From positions 186,001 through 250,000 of the forward strand of contig NZ_JAPMLQ010000002.1 in the NCBI RefSeq assembly GCF_026410305.1: a stretch of 64,000 nucleotides of DNA, given 5' to 3'. The notes below the pieces were generated by a model that saw nothing but the letters and a program-made list of their open reading frames with translations, made no database searches and was not told the DNA's origin. The position numbers and the translations under genes are program-made. This document shows, one piece after another, positions 37,846 to 46,258 of this stretch; positions within the stretch are counted from its first letter, which is position 1; every line of letters starts with the position of its first letter. Source of the DNA: Sulfitobacter sp. F26204 (GTDB taxonomy: Bacteria; Pseudomonadota; Alphaproteobacteria; Rhodobacterales; Rhodobacteraceae).

Positions 37846-38058
37846 CTAACGTTTACGGTCGTCGAGTTCAGCATTGAACAAGCGCAGTCGCGCCGTCAGG
37901 TTTTCTTCGTTGATCACCGAAGCAAAGTTTTCGAAGAGGAAGGAAAGTGCCTCGCCCTCATCCAGACCTGCTTCTGCGCTGAATTTCTTGAGCACACGGT
38001 AGCCGTCTTCGGTCATGGCGACCGGAAAACGACGGGTCAGGCGAAAGCGTTTGGGCAC
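37846..38058 (-). CDS. Small protein in the beta-oxidation operon, unknown
   Basis: 70 residues: [44 protein letters not shown] in two halves, an N-terminal basic strand-helix region like a ribbon-helix-helix ([29 protein letters not shown]) and a C-terminal helix. The pattern suggests an RHH-type DNA-binding protein, but this is only an impression. It sits between two acyl-CoA dehydrogenase genes. Confidence 0.6.
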   Translation of the reverse strand: MPKRFRLTRRFPVAMTEDGYRVLKKFSAEAGLDEGEALSFLFENFASVINEENLTARLRLFNAELDDRKR

Positions 38059-38106
38059 TTGTTTCTCCGAATTGTGTTGGCCGGACAGAACTGTCCGACC
38101 ATCACT

Positions 38107-39888
38107 TTAGAAGTTCGCCGCGTCGAGCGCCATCACTGTATCCGCACCCGACTGGATGCGCGTGAGGTGGAGGGCAGTCGCGGGCAGCTGGCGTGCCATA
38201 TAGTAGCGGCCTGTCGCCAGTTTTGTCTCGTGAAACGCCGCGTCAGAGGCCCCGTTGGCAAGGGCAGCATTTGATGCCAGACCCATCTTTGCCCACATCA
38301 GGCCCAGACATACATGACCGAACATATGCATGAAGTCGTTGGAACCTGCGAGGGCATGGTTGGGGTTTTTCATCCCGTTCTGCATGAAATACATGCCCGC
38401 GCTTTGCAAATCCTTGCTTGCTGCTTTCAGAGGTTCGATGAAACCTTTGTCAAATGCCGCATCGGTGCCGGCATTGTCCTTGCAAAAGGATTTTACCAGG
38501 TCAAAGAAGGCCATCACGTGTTTGCCGCCGTCCTGCGCCAATTTGCGGCCCACGAGGTCCAGTGCCTGAACGCCATTCGCCCCTTCATAGATCATCGCGA
38601 TCCGTGCATCGCGGGTGAATTGGGACATGCCCCATTCTTCGATATAGCCATGGCCACCATAGAGTTGTTGCGCCTTGACAGTCATGTCATAGCCGACATC
38701 GGTCAGGAAACCCTTGATTACAGGTGTGAGCAGGGAGACCAGGCCATCCGCGTCCTTGTCGCCAGAGCGATGGGCAGCGTCAATCATCGACGCTCCCCAG
38801 AGGATAAAGGCGCGCGCGCCTTCGACAAATGATTTCTGATCCATCAACGACCGGCGAACGTCGGGGTGCACAATGATTGGATCAGCGGGTTTGTCCGGTG
38901 CCTGCGCACCTGTGACTGCGCGGCCTTGCAAACGATCGTTGGCATAGATGACAGCATTCTGGTAGGCGACATCGGCCTGGGCCAGGCCCTGCATGCCAAC
39001 GCCCAGGCGCGCCTCGTTCATCATGGTGAACATGGCGCGCATGCCTTTATGCTCTTCGCCCAGAAGATATCCGGTCGCGCCGTCATAGTTCATCACGCAG
39101 GTCGAATTGCCGTGAATGCCCATCTTTTCTTCGATGGAGCCAACCGTGACGCTGTTGCGCTCTCCCAGCGAACCGTCTTCGTTCACGTTGAACTTGGGTA
39201 CGATGAACAAGGATACACCCTTGATGCCTTCAGGACCGCCCTCGATCTTGGCCAGTACAAGATGGATGATGTTGTCGGCCATGTCGTGTTCGCCCGACGA
39301 GATAAAGATCTTCTGGCCGGTGATCTTGTAGGATCCATCCTGCTGAGGGGCGGCTTTGCTACGCATGAGGCCGAGATCGGTACCGCAATGCGGTTCTGTC
39401 AGGTTCATCGTACCGGTCCAGTCGCAGGAAACCATCTTGGGCAGATAGGTGTCCTTTTGCTGATCGGTGCCATGGGCGAGAATGGCCGAGGCCGCGCCAT
39501 GAGTCAGGCCTTGATACATCGTAAAGGCCTGGTTCGCGGCCGAGAACATTTCCCCTACAGCAGATCCGATGACCTGTGGCATGTTCTGACCACCATATTG
39601 TTCGGGCATATCGAGACCGGTCCAGCCGCCTTCCTTGACCTTGTCAAACGCGTCTTTGAAGCCGGTGGGGGTATAGACCACGCCGTTTTCCAAACGGCAG
39701 CCTTCCTTGTCACCAACCGTATTCAGCGGTGCGATCACCTCAGTGGTCAGTTTGCCCGCTTCTTCAAGGATGGCAGAAGTGAAATCAGGGTCCAGGTCTT
39801 CGTAGCCGGGAATGGATGCCTCGCTGATTTTCAGCACGTCATGCAGAACGAATTGCATGTCTTTGATCGGGGCGGTGTATGAAGGCAT
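38107..39888 (-). CDS. Acyl-CoA dehydrogenase with C-terminal extension (FadE/DmdC type)
   Basis: 593 residues, the large ACAD class: N-terminal domain, central barrel with [19 protein letters not shown] and [18 protein letters not shown]-terminal helices with [38 protein letters not shown] (catalytic Glu in YEG), and an added ACAD_C domain (about 470-593). This form serves medium/long-chain fatty acids and, in DmdC, methylmercaptopropionyl-CoA; sequence does not separate these. It is the first enzyme gene after the MerR regulator at 40345. Confidence 0.92.
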   Translation of the reverse strand: MPSYTAPIKDMQFVLHDVLKISEASIPGYEDLDPDFTSAILEEAGKLTTEVIAPLNTVGDKEGCRLENGVVYTPTGFKDAFDKVKEGGWTGLDMPEQYGGQNMPQVIGSAVGEMFSAANQAFTMYQGLTHGAASAILAHGTDQQKDTYLPKMVSCDWTGTMNLTEPHCGTDLGLMRSKAAPQQDGSYKITGQKIFISSGEHDMADNIIHLVLAKIEGGPEGIKGVSLFIVPKFNVNEDGSLGERNSVTVGSIEEKMGIHGNSTCVMNYDGATGYLLGEEHKGMRAMFTMMNEARLGVGMQGLAQADVAYQNAVIYANDRLQGRAVTGAQAPDKPADPIIVHPDVRRSLMDQKSFVEGARAFILWGASMIDAAHRSGDKDADGLVSLLTPVIKGFLTDVGYDMTVKAQQLYGGHGYIEEWGMSQFTRDARIAMIYEGANGVQALDLVGRKLAQDGGKHVMAFFDLVKSFCKDNAGTDAAFDKGFIEPLKAASKDLQSAGMYFMQNGMKNPNHALAGSNDFMHMFGHVCLGLMWAKMGLASNAALANGASDAAFHETKLATGRYYMARQLPATALHLTRIQSGADTVMALDAANF

Positions 39889-39943
39889 GAGGCTCTCCCT
39901 TTGAGATAAAACTTTTGGCCGGAGGGGACGCGCGGTTTGGCAG

Positions 39944-40345
39944 TTATTCTGCCATGCTCGGCGTTTGGTTGAGGGAAGACATTATCTTTTCTCCCCACTT
40001 CAGCTGTTCCTTGAGGTCGTCGATGGCGGCGTCCAGCTCTTCACGCTGGGCAAGCATATCGGTCAGACGGTCGCGGGCTATGCCATAGGCGCGGGTGATC
40101 TGGGTCTTTTGCTGGTCGCCACGATGGTAGAGATCCAGGAGCTGGCGGATTTCTTCCAGACTGAAGCCGAACCGCTTGCCGCGCAGAATCAGTTTCAAAC
40201 GGGCGCGATCGCGCTTGGTGAACAGGCGTTTTTGACCTTCACGCTCAGGAAACAGCAGTTCCTTGGCTTCGTAAAAACGCAGGGTGCGCGGCGTTACGTC
40301 AAAGGTGTCGCACATCTGGCGGATCGTCATCATATCGCTGGTCAT
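39944..40345 (-). CDS. MerR-family regulator, LiuR-like
   Basis: 133 residues from [10 protein letters not shown] (a GTG-initiated 145-residue form from 40381 is possible). The winged HTH is [16 protein letters not shown] and the dimerisation helix about 80-118. The stretch [27 protein letters not shown] is typical of LiuR-type MerR regulators that control branched-chain amino acid or fatty-acid catabolism; no metal-binding cysteines are present. It is located at the head of the beta-oxidation operon, same strand, and is its likely regulator (inference). Dyads lie 107-148 bases upstream. Confidence 0.82.
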   Translation of the reverse strand: MTSDMMTIRQMCDTFDVTPRTLRFYEAKELLFPEREGQKRLFTKRDRARLKLILRGKRFGFSLEEIRQLLDLYHRGDQQKTQITRAYGIARDRLTDMLAQREELDAAIDDLKEQLKWGEKIMSSLNQTPSMAE

Positions 40346-40451
40346 ATCATTTACTCTCGTCACAAATAACAGGTTATCCACTTGGCTGTTTGGTGCCTTG
40401 ATGGATTAAGATGTGTGGTGTCTCAGCGTTGCATACAATACCGCAGATGGT

Positions 40452-40470
40452 TGACGTAACATGGACGTCA
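40452..40470. promoter_or_regulatory. Inverted repeat TGACGT-N7-ACGTCA (possible MerR operator)
   Basis: A perfect 6-bp dyad with a 7-base spacer, 19 bp in total, a length close to usual MerR operators, in the region upstream of the LiuR-like gene. The regulator bound is inferred only from position. Confidence 0.45.
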
Positions 40471-40477
40471 CGTCATT

Positions 40478-40493
40478 TTACGGGTTTACGTAA
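40478..40493. promoter_or_regulatory. Inverted repeat TTACG-N6-CGTAA (second possible operator)
   Basis: A perfect 5-bp dyad 8 bases beyond the first, sharing the ACG/CGT core; a TTTACG direct repeat is embedded in it. LiuR-type sites reported in proteobacteria also carry TTTACG/ACGTAA cores, which is the reason for suggesting a link. Confidence 0.4.
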
Positions 40494-40818
40494 CGACCGT
40501 TTTGGTAAAGTTGTAATTTCTTTGGGGAATGCGATGCAGAGGGGCTATTTTAGGGAATTGAAATAGTGAACAGGGAAATAGAGCAGGCTCACCGGTGATG
40601 AAGCCTTACCGGATCGAGACTTCGCATCCCAATCCAGTTGATGGTGCCTGCGAAGGCCTCTATCTGGTCGTGGGGCAGCGGGAAAGCTTGGCAAAATAGT
40701 GCCGAGGTCAGATGTAGTTATGTTGACCGGGTATGAAATGTGGTAGCCGCTGTTGTCTCGCAATTTTAGCGTTTGGCACAACCAATTGATCTAAGTGCCT
40801 ATAAGTAGGATTTTCGCC

Positions 40819-41031
40819 ATGGCCCGTTCATATGTGTCTCCGCACGAGCAGCAGGCAGAAAAAGAGCGTGCGCTCGCGGATATTGATACCGCGTCAAAAT
40901 TGATTGATGGCGCAATCTTTGATCTGGCTGAACAACTGCCAAGCAACATGATCGGCAGACTGGTTGCGCTGAGTGCGGATCTTGAAAGGATTCGCTCTGA
41001 CATCAAAGGCAAGAAAACACTGACCCAATAG
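40819..41031 (+). CDS. Small helical protein, unknown
   Basis: 70 residues from MARSYVSPHEQQAEK, with TAGGA 8-9 bases upstream. Charged and helix-rich (EKERALADIDTASKLIDGAIFDLAEQL, then RLVALSADLERIRSDIKGKK), like a coiled-coil two-helix protein. No family recognised. Lies between the two MerR genes, convergent with the second. Confidence 0.5.
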   Translation: MARSYVSPHEQQAEKERALADIDTASKLIDGAIFDLAEQLPSNMIGRLVALSADLERIRSDIKGKKTLTQ

Positions 41032-41066
41032 CGCGGTCGTTGCAGCAGGACGGCGCCGATGAAGGC

Positions 41067-41447
41067 CTAACTGCCTATTTTGGCAAGTTCCGATGCCGTT
41101 TCGTCGCGCAGAGCCTGAAGTTCCCGGATGGCATCTTGCAGTTGCGCTTGTTGGTCCGAAAGTTCTTCGAGTTGTTCATCCGCCAAGGCAATCCATGCCT
41201 TCATCTGGCTTTCATTGCCTTCCTTTTCGTAGATCAGCAACCATTGGCGGATCACCTCGAGCGGGAAACCGAATTTACGCCCACGCAGGATCAGCTTCAT
41301 GCGTGCAGATTCACGGGGGCCATAGAAACGAGAACGGCCTTCGCGGTCGGGATGTAGCAATTCGATGTATTCATAATACCGCAGGGTACGCGGTGTTACA
41401 TCGAATTTGGCACACATTTCCTTGAACGTCAGGCGGTCATCGGCCAT
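41067..41447 (-). CDS. MerR-family regulator, LiuR-like paralogue
   Basis: 126 residues. The HTH is [16 protein letters not shown] and the linker RMKLILRGRKFGFPLEVIRQWLLIY, closely related to the MerR at 39944-40345 (same RxKLILRG(K/R)(R/K)FGF block), so the two are paralogues. No effector-binding cysteines. It could control the divergent thioesterase/MATE genes or share the beta-oxidation regulon (inference). A dyad lies directly upstream of its start. Confidence 0.82.
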   Translation of the reverse strand: MADDRLTFKEMCAKFDVTPRTLRYYEYIELLHPDREGRSRFYGPRESARMKLILRGRKFGFPLEVIRQWLLIYEKEGNESQMKAWIALADEQLEELSDQQAQLQDAIRELQALRDETASELAKIGS

Positions 41448-41450
41448 AGA

Positions 41451-41474
41451 AACTTACTCCCTCAGATATAAGTT
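41451..41474. promoter_or_regulatory. Dyad upstream of second MerR gene
   Basis: AACTTA-N12-TAAGTT, a 6-bp perfect inverted repeat with a 12-base spacer beginning four bases upstream of the MerR start codon at 41447. Such a position would suit autoregulation; the long spacer makes the call uncertain. Confidence 0.35.
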
Positions 41475-41565
41475 AAGCCGATGGCAAAGGGAGCGCAACA
41501 GGTGGCCTTGCCCTTTGCTGCGAGGCTGGGGATAAAGGGGCAAATTCGCCCAAAGGACCCCGGAC

Positions 41566-41988
41566 ATGACAAACAAGATCGAGCGGGCAGGACAGTTCAT
41601 TCGCGCATTGCCGCATGCAGATGCCCTGGGGATGGAGCTGGAAGAGCTGGATCCCGGAACCGCCGTTATTTCGATGCCCTATTCGGACAGGATTGTAGGT
41701 GACCCTGAAACAGGGGTGGTTCATGGTGGTGCCGTATCTGCCCTGATGGACACCTGTTGCGGAGCGGCAGTGATGAGCCATCCGAGCAATCCGGCAGGTA
41801 CCGCAACGATCGATTTACGCATTGAATATTTGCGGGCTGCCACGCCGGGACAGCGGATCACGGCGCGTGCAACCTGTTATCATGTGACCCGTTCGGTTGC
41901 TTTTGTCCGGGCGACGGCAACAGACGAGGACGAAGACTTGCCCGTTGCTATGGCCACTGGCACATTTACGGCGGGGAGTGGCAAATGA
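41566..41988 (+). CDS. PaaI-family hotdog thioesterase (first of a pair)
   Basis: 140 residues of the 4HBT/PaaI hotdog fold: GVVHGGAVSALMDTCCGAAVMS contains the HGG helix motif with the catalytic Asp, and TIDLRIEYLRAATPGQRITARA the following strand. Hydrolyses acyl-CoA thioesters; substrate unknown. Its stop overlaps the ATG of a second PaaI gene by four bases (ATGA). Confidence 0.87.
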   Translation: MTNKIERAGQFIRALPHADALGMELEELDPGTAVISMPYSDRIVGDPETGVVHGGAVSALMDTCCGAAVMSHPSNPAGTATIDLRIEYLRAATPGQRITARATCYHVTRSVAFVRATATDEDEDLPVAMATGTFTAGSGK

Positions 41989-42491
41989 GCAAACGGCCCG
42001 AACCTGTACAAGTCGTGAAACAACGCCGTGACAGTGTGCTGCGCGCCCTGACCAAGGGTGTTCCCTATATTCAGTTTCTGGGCGTCGAATTTGAACGGCG
42101 CGGGGACGAACTTACCGCGATCATGCCGTTCAAGGAAGAATTGATCGGCAACCCGATTCTGCCCGCCTTGCACGGGGGTGCAACCGCTGCCTTTCTGGAA
42201 GTGACTGCGATCATCACCTTGAGCTGGGGCATGATCTGGGAAGACATGGAAAGCGGTGCATTGAACGTTGAAAACCTGGAACAGATCAAACTGCCACGCC
42301 TGCCAAAGACAATTGATTTTACCACCGATTACCTGCGTTCCGGTCTGCCACGTGATGCTTACGCGCGGGCACGGATCACACGGGCGGGGCGGCGTTATGC
42401 CTCTGTGCATGTAGAAGGGTGGCAGGACAATCGGGCGCGGCTTTATGCCCAGGCAACAGGACATTTCGTGATGCCACAACGGGACGCCTGA
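41985..42491 (+). CDS. PaaI-family hotdog thioesterase (second of a pair)
   Basis: 168 residues, hotdog fold with the motif ALHGGATAAFLEVTAIITLSWG and later LPKTIDFTTDYLRSGLPRDAYARARI. The catalytic-type acidic residue at the helix start is Glu (FLEV), whereas the first copy has Asp (LMDT), so the two may not be redundant and could form a heteromeric enzyme. It starts within the previous stop codon and is followed 1 base later by the MATE gene. Confidence 0.85.
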   Translation: MSKRPEPVQVVKQRRDSVLRALTKGVPYIQFLGVEFERRGDELTAIMPFKEELIGNPILPALHGGATAAFLEVTAIITLSWGMIWEDMESGALNVENLEQIKLPRLPKTIDFTTDYLRSGLPRDAYARARITRAGRRYASVHVEGWQDNRARLYAQATGHFVMPQRDA

Positions 42492-42492
42492 A

Positions 42493-43827
42493 ATGACGGT
42501 TCCCGAAACTGCTGTGGCGGGTGCGATCACACATAAGCGGGTGCTGCAAATCGCCCTGCCAATTGTCATTTCCAACGCAACGATACCTATTCTGGGTGCT
42601 GTCGACACAGGCGTTGTCGGGCAATTGGGCGCGGCCGCGCCGATTGGTGCTGTCGGATTGGGCGCAATTGTGCTGTCTGCTTTCTATTGGTTCTTCGGCT
42701 TTTTGCGCATGGGGACTGTTGGGCTGACCGCACAAGCGGCAGGCGACGGTGATACAGGTGAAGTCGCGGCCTTGTTGACCCGTGGGCTAATGATCGGCCT
42801 GGGAGCGGGGGTGCTGGTGATACTCCTGCAATTCCCGTTATTCTGGCTTGCGTTCAATGTTTCGCCCGCCTCAGCCGAGGTCGAAACCCTGGCACGGCAG
42901 TATATGGCGATCCGCGTCTGGTCGGCTCCTGCTGCTATTTCGATCTATGCAATTACCGGTTGGTTGATCGCTCAGGAACGCACCCGTGCTGTGTTGGTGA
43001 TCCAACTCTGGATGAACGGATTGAACATCGGCCTGGATTTATGGTTTGTACTGGGTCTTGGTTGGGGGGTCGAAGGGGTGGCCATCGCTACCTTTATCGC
43101 GGAATGGAGCGGTGCTGCCCTTGGGATGTGGTTCTGCCGTGGCGTGTTTCAAAGCCCCGACTGGCGTAATTGGGTACAGGTTTTCAACCGCCTGCGCTGG
43201 GTCCGGATGATCCGACTGAACACCGACATTCTGATCCGTTCCATGTTGCTTGAGGCGATTTTCCTGTCTTTTGTCTTTATCGGGTCCGACATGGGAGATG
43301 TGACACTGGCCGCCAATCAGGTATTACTGCAATTCCTGATGATCACGGCCTACGGACTTGATGGTTTTGCCTTTGCCGCGGAGGCCCTGGTGGGACGTGC
43401 GGTGGGTGCGCGCCGGGTAGCGGACCTGCGGCGCGGGGCGGTACTGGCCTCGTTCTGGGCAGGTATCGTGTCGCTGTTGTTGCTGTTCGGGTTCGGGTTC
43501 TTCGGGCCAAAAATCATCGATCTGATGGCCAAGGCACCAGAGGTGCAAGCAGCCGCACGGGTCTATTTGCCCTATATGATGCTGGTACCCGTATTGGCCT
43601 GTGCGGCTTTTATGTTGGACGGTGTCTTTATCGGGGCGACGCAGTCCCGTGACATGCGCAACATGATGGCGGTGTCTTTTGTGGTGTTTGTGATTGCGGT
43701 GCTGATCCTCGTGCCAATTTTTGAAAACCACGGTCTTTGGGCGGCGATGTTGATTTCCTTTGTGGCGCGTGGCGTCACTTTGGGACTGCGCTATCCGGCG
43801 CTGGAACGATCGGTCAGCGCGTCCTGA
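42493..43827 (+). CDS. MATE-family (DinF-like) efflux transporter
   Basis: 444 residues, twelve predicted transmembrane helices in two MATE repeats (about 15-210 and 240-440). DinF-type features: the N-terminal LQIALPIVISNATIPILGAVDTGVVGQLG and later LMITAYGLDGFAFAAEALVGRAVGA. Inner-membrane Na+/H+-coupled exporter of organic cations or related compounds. Coupled to the thioesterases one base upstream, so possibly exports a product they release (inference). Confidence 0.9.
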   Translation: MTVPETAVAGAITHKRVLQIALPIVISNATIPILGAVDTGVVGQLGAAAPIGAVGLGAIVLSAFYWFFGFLRMGTVGLTAQAAGDGDTGEVAALLTRGLMIGLGAGVLVILLQFPLFWLAFNVSPASAEVETLARQYMAIRVWSAPAAISIYAITGWLIAQERTRAVLVIQLWMNGLNIGLDLWFVLGLGWGVEGVAIATFIAEWSGAALGMWFCRGVFQSPDWRNWVQVFNRLRWVRMIRLNTDILIRSMLLEAIFLSFVFIGSDMGDVTLAANQVLLQFLMITAYGLDGFAFAAEALVGRAVGARRVADLRRGAVLASFWAGIVSLLLLFGFGFFGPKIIDLMAKAPEVQAAARVYLPYMMLVPVLACAAFMLDGVFIGATQSRDMRNMMAVSFVVFVIAVLILVPIFENHGLWAAMLISFVARGVTLGLRYPALERSVSAS

Positions 43828-43926
43828 AGATACCATGCCTATCACCCTTTGAGCGTCCGACACCGCGATACCCTGTTGATGCATCTCTGGCACCGGGCAG
43901 GGTATTGGGGGCGACAGCCCTATCAG

Positions 43927-44271
43927 CTACAGTAATTCCTCAATGGCTTCGACGGGTCGCCCGATGGCGGCTCGGTCGTGGGAAAAGGCGATTGGCCTTT
44001 CGATCAGAGCAGGGTGGGCAACCATAGCGGCGATCAGTTCTTCGTCAGGGGTGTCCTTGCTGAAGCCCAATTCCTTGAACAGTTTATCTTCGCTGCGCAT
44101 CATCTTTATCGCTGGAATATCACCCAATGCCGAAAGCGCCGTGGTGATTTCGGCTGCAGTTGGCGCGTCCATAAGGTATTGTCTTACGGTGACTTCTGCG
44201 CCTGACTCTTCGATCAGAGCCAATGCCTGACGGGACTTTGAGCACCGCGGGTTGTGCCAAATTGTGATCAT
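43927..44271 (-). CDS. arsC: ArsC-family arsenate reductase (glutaredoxin-linked)
   Basis: 114 residues from [15 protein letters not shown], with a GGA site six bases before this ATG; the upstream ATG at 44277 adds two residues. The single catalytic Cys is in [11 protein letters not shown], and the C-terminal [15 protein letters not shown] matches the arsenate-binding arginines. Family members also include Spx/YffB-like proteins, so arsenate as substrate is not certain. It overlaps the pyrD stop by four bases and is last in the chain DUF952-DUF1330-pyrD-arsC. Confidence 0.82.
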   Translation of the reverse strand: MITIWHNPRCSKSRQALALIEESGAEVTVRQYLMDAPTAAEITTALSALGDIPAIKMMRSEDKLFKELGFSKDTPDEELIAAMVAHPALIERPIAFSHDRAAIGRPVEAIEELL

Positions 44272-45311
44272 AACCATTCCGTTTGTTTGCTGCCGACGGC
44301 ATCTGCAACATTGGCAAAGCCGTCCTGGGAAAGTAGCGCATCGACGCCATGAGCGATTTGTGCCACCAGTGACATACCACCATAGACCAATGCAGTGTAA
44401 AGTTGTATCGCAGAAGCTCCGGCACAGATCTTGGCATAGGCCTGTGCAGCGGACCCGACGCCCCCGACCCCAATCAAAGGAATATCGGTGAAGGTCGACA
44501 GCCGTGCCAATACACGCGTCGAACGTTCAAAAAGTGGTTCGCCGGACAGGCCACCTGATTGACCTGCATGTTTTGAGCGCAGACCTGTACGATCCAGTGT
44601 TGTGTTGGTCGCAATGATCGCGGCAACGCCTGCCTGTGTCGCAACTTCCGCCACATCTGCAATCTCTTGCTCTGTCAGATCAGGTGCGATTTTCAGGAAG
44701 ACCGGCGTCGTTCCGCGAACGTCCATGACTCCGTCGAGCAGAGCGGCCAAAGCGGCCTTGCCTTGCAGGTCACGCAGTTTTTCGGTGTTGGGCGAGGAGA
44801 CATTGACTGTGGCAAAATCCACGTGATTGCGGACTGCCTGCATCACGCGGGCGAAATCAGCCGCGCGATCGGTGCTTGTCTTGTTCGCGCCGAGGTTCAG
44901 GCCAACGGGCACGACTGCGTCATGCTGTGTTAGCCGGGTGCAGATTGCTTGGGCACCATCATTGTTGAACCCGAAGCGGTTGATCGCTGCGCGGTCCTTT
45001 GTCAGCCGGAACAGGCGTGGTTTGGGGTTGCCCGGTTGCGGCAGGGGGGTTGCCGCACCAACTTCGATAAAGCCAAAACCGCAGCGCGAGAGTGGCGCGA
45101 TCGCGGTTGCGTTCTTGTCAAACCCGGCGGCAAGGCCGATAGGATTGGACAAGGTAATTCCGGCGACTGTGGTCTTGAGCCGGTTCGAGGTAACCGGCCC
45201 CGGTGCGGCGGCCAGACCCATTTGCAAGGCACGGATGGCCAGAGCATGTGCCGTCTCGGGGTCGAGCCGGTGCAGGACATTCAACCCGAGTTTCTCAAGC
45301 AGTGAATTCAC
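44268..45311 (-). CDS. pyrD: Dihydroorotate dehydrogenase (quinone), class 2
   Basis: Oxidises dihydroorotate to orotate with ubiquinone at the inner membrane; pyrimidine synthesis. 347 residues from a GTG at 45311 (AGGA 8 bases upstream). Class-2 features: N-terminal amphipathic helices ([19 protein letters not shown]), [39 protein letters not shown] with the catalytic Ser, and [14 protein letters not shown]. The start overlaps the preceding DUF1330 stop by four bases (GTGA). Confidence 0.95.
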   Translation of the reverse strand: MNSLLEKLGLNVLHRLDPETAHALAIRALQMGLAAAPGPVTSNRLKTTVAGITLSNPIGLAAGFDKNATAIAPLSRCGFGFIEVGAATPLPQPGNPKPRLFRLTKDRAAINRFGFNNDGAQAICTRLTQHDAVVPVGLNLGANKTSTDRAADFARVMQAVRNHVDFATVNVSSPNTEKLRDLQGKAALAALLDGVMDVRGTTPVFLKIAPDLTEQEIADVAEVATQAGVAAIIATNTTLDRTGLRSKHAGQSGGLSGEPLFERSTRVLARLSTFTDIPLIGVGGVGSAAQAYAKICAGASAIQLYTALVYGGMSLVAQIAHGVDALLSQDGFANVADAVGSKQTEWL

Positions 45312-45739
45312 GCAAATTGTCCTGTGATGTTTGTAGGCTGGCATCGGATCAACCGTGAGGTTTTGACTGCGGCTTGACGGTGCACGACAGCTTTTTGATA
45401 GGCGGGGTCAGAAATCATCGCCAGAAATGCATGTGCCGTTGGGTATTGCGCGATGAACATCGCGTCCCATATTTCCTCTGAGGGGCCAATAAGTGTCAGC
45501 TCAAAGCTGCCTCGCCAAAGGATGCTGCCGCCGACTTTATCCAGAATTGCAGCGGTTTTTGCGCCATAGTTGGCATAGGCTTCGGCCCCAGAAAGCCCGT
45601 CGCGGGCCAGTTCATGATCGCCCGGATAATTCGCCAGATCACGAAACGCCACAAGGTTGAGCATGTTCAGGGGAAGGTCCCTGTCGAGGGCCTTGAAGGT
45701 GTCGAACTGGGCGCGGTGAGGGTCGATATAGTCAGTCAT
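45308..45739 (-). CDS. DUF1330-like protein
   Basis: 143 residues of the dimeric alpha/beta-barrel kind: [22 protein letters not shown], then [37 protein letters not shown], ending in [27 protein letters not shown]. These are DUF1330/EthD-like features, a family without a defined function. It is overlapped by four bases at both ends (DUF952 gene upstream, pyrD downstream). Confidence 0.78.
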   Translation of the reverse strand: MTDYIDPHRAQFDTFKALDRDLPLNMLNLVAFRDLANYPGDHELARDGLSGAEAYANYGAKTAAILDKVGGSILWRGSFELTLIGPSEEIWDAMFIAQYPTAHAFLAMISDPAYQKAVVHRQAAVKTSRLIRCQPTNITGQFA

Positions 45740-46086
45740 TGGCTGGCCTTCTCAAAACCGGCAGGAAACTGGTGCCTGCCGTCCTGTAATGGCAATGGCT
45801 GCGCCCAGATCACATCGGCAAGTGACATCTTACGGTAGAGATGCGGAAACAGCGCATCGCCGCGAGAGCGTTCCCATTTGAGTGCATCACCGGCGGCATC
45901 TGCATCGACCGCGATCAAGAACAGCCCGTCAACCCCGGCAAAATGCTTTGCCGCGGTCTCTGCTGCCTGGGTTGCTGTGGAAAAGTGAATATAGCCATCG
46001 GCCAGATCGATCGGAGCCCCTGCCGTTTCGCCGTTATCGCGCAGCATCTGCCATTCGTCGGTTCGGAATATTTTATAAATCAACAT
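45736..46086 (-). CDS. DUF952-domain protein
   Basis: 116 residues from MLIYKIFRTDEWQMLRDNGE. The DUF952 hallmarks DGYIHFSTATQAAETAAKHFAG, FLIAVDADAAGDALKWERSRGDALFPHLYR are visible. Function unknown, an ADP-ribosyltransferase-like fold has been proposed for this family. It is the first gene of an overlapping set of four, ending 4 bases inside DUF1330 (ATGA). Confidence 0.82.
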   Translation of the reverse strand: MLIYKIFRTDEWQMLRDNGETAGAPIDLADGYIHFSTATQAAETAAKHFAGVDGLFLIAVDADAAGDALKWERSRGDALFPHLYRKMSLADVIWAQPLPLQDGRHQFPAGFEKASQ

Positions 46087-46258
46087 GCGGATGTGATGCC
46101 TGTCTGTCCGGGGAGCGTCAAGCCGCCAGTGGCACCTTGCATGTGCAGTTGGATTGAGCGCGCAGTGGCTGACCCGAAGGCAGTGGCGCACTACTTCTTT
46201 GACAGTGGCAGGACAGGGATGCACGATGCGGATATAGATTCCATTTGGGGGAAAACCA

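Larger units (their letters stand above)
40346..40818. other. 473-base divergent region with operator-like dyads
   Basis: Between the leftward MerR gene and the rightward small gene. No convincing gene. The section 40440-40500 is rich in ACGT/TTACG repeats. At 40452-40470 TGACGT-N7-ACGTCA, and at 40478-40493 TTACG-N6-CGTAA, are inverted repeats. The remaining sequence towards 40818 shows nothing recognisable. Confidence 0.4.

Noticed and set aside
40545..40781. Minus-strand open frame of 78 codons upstream of the MerR gene
   Set aside because: No ribosome-binding site or family-like sequence; treated as noncoding.
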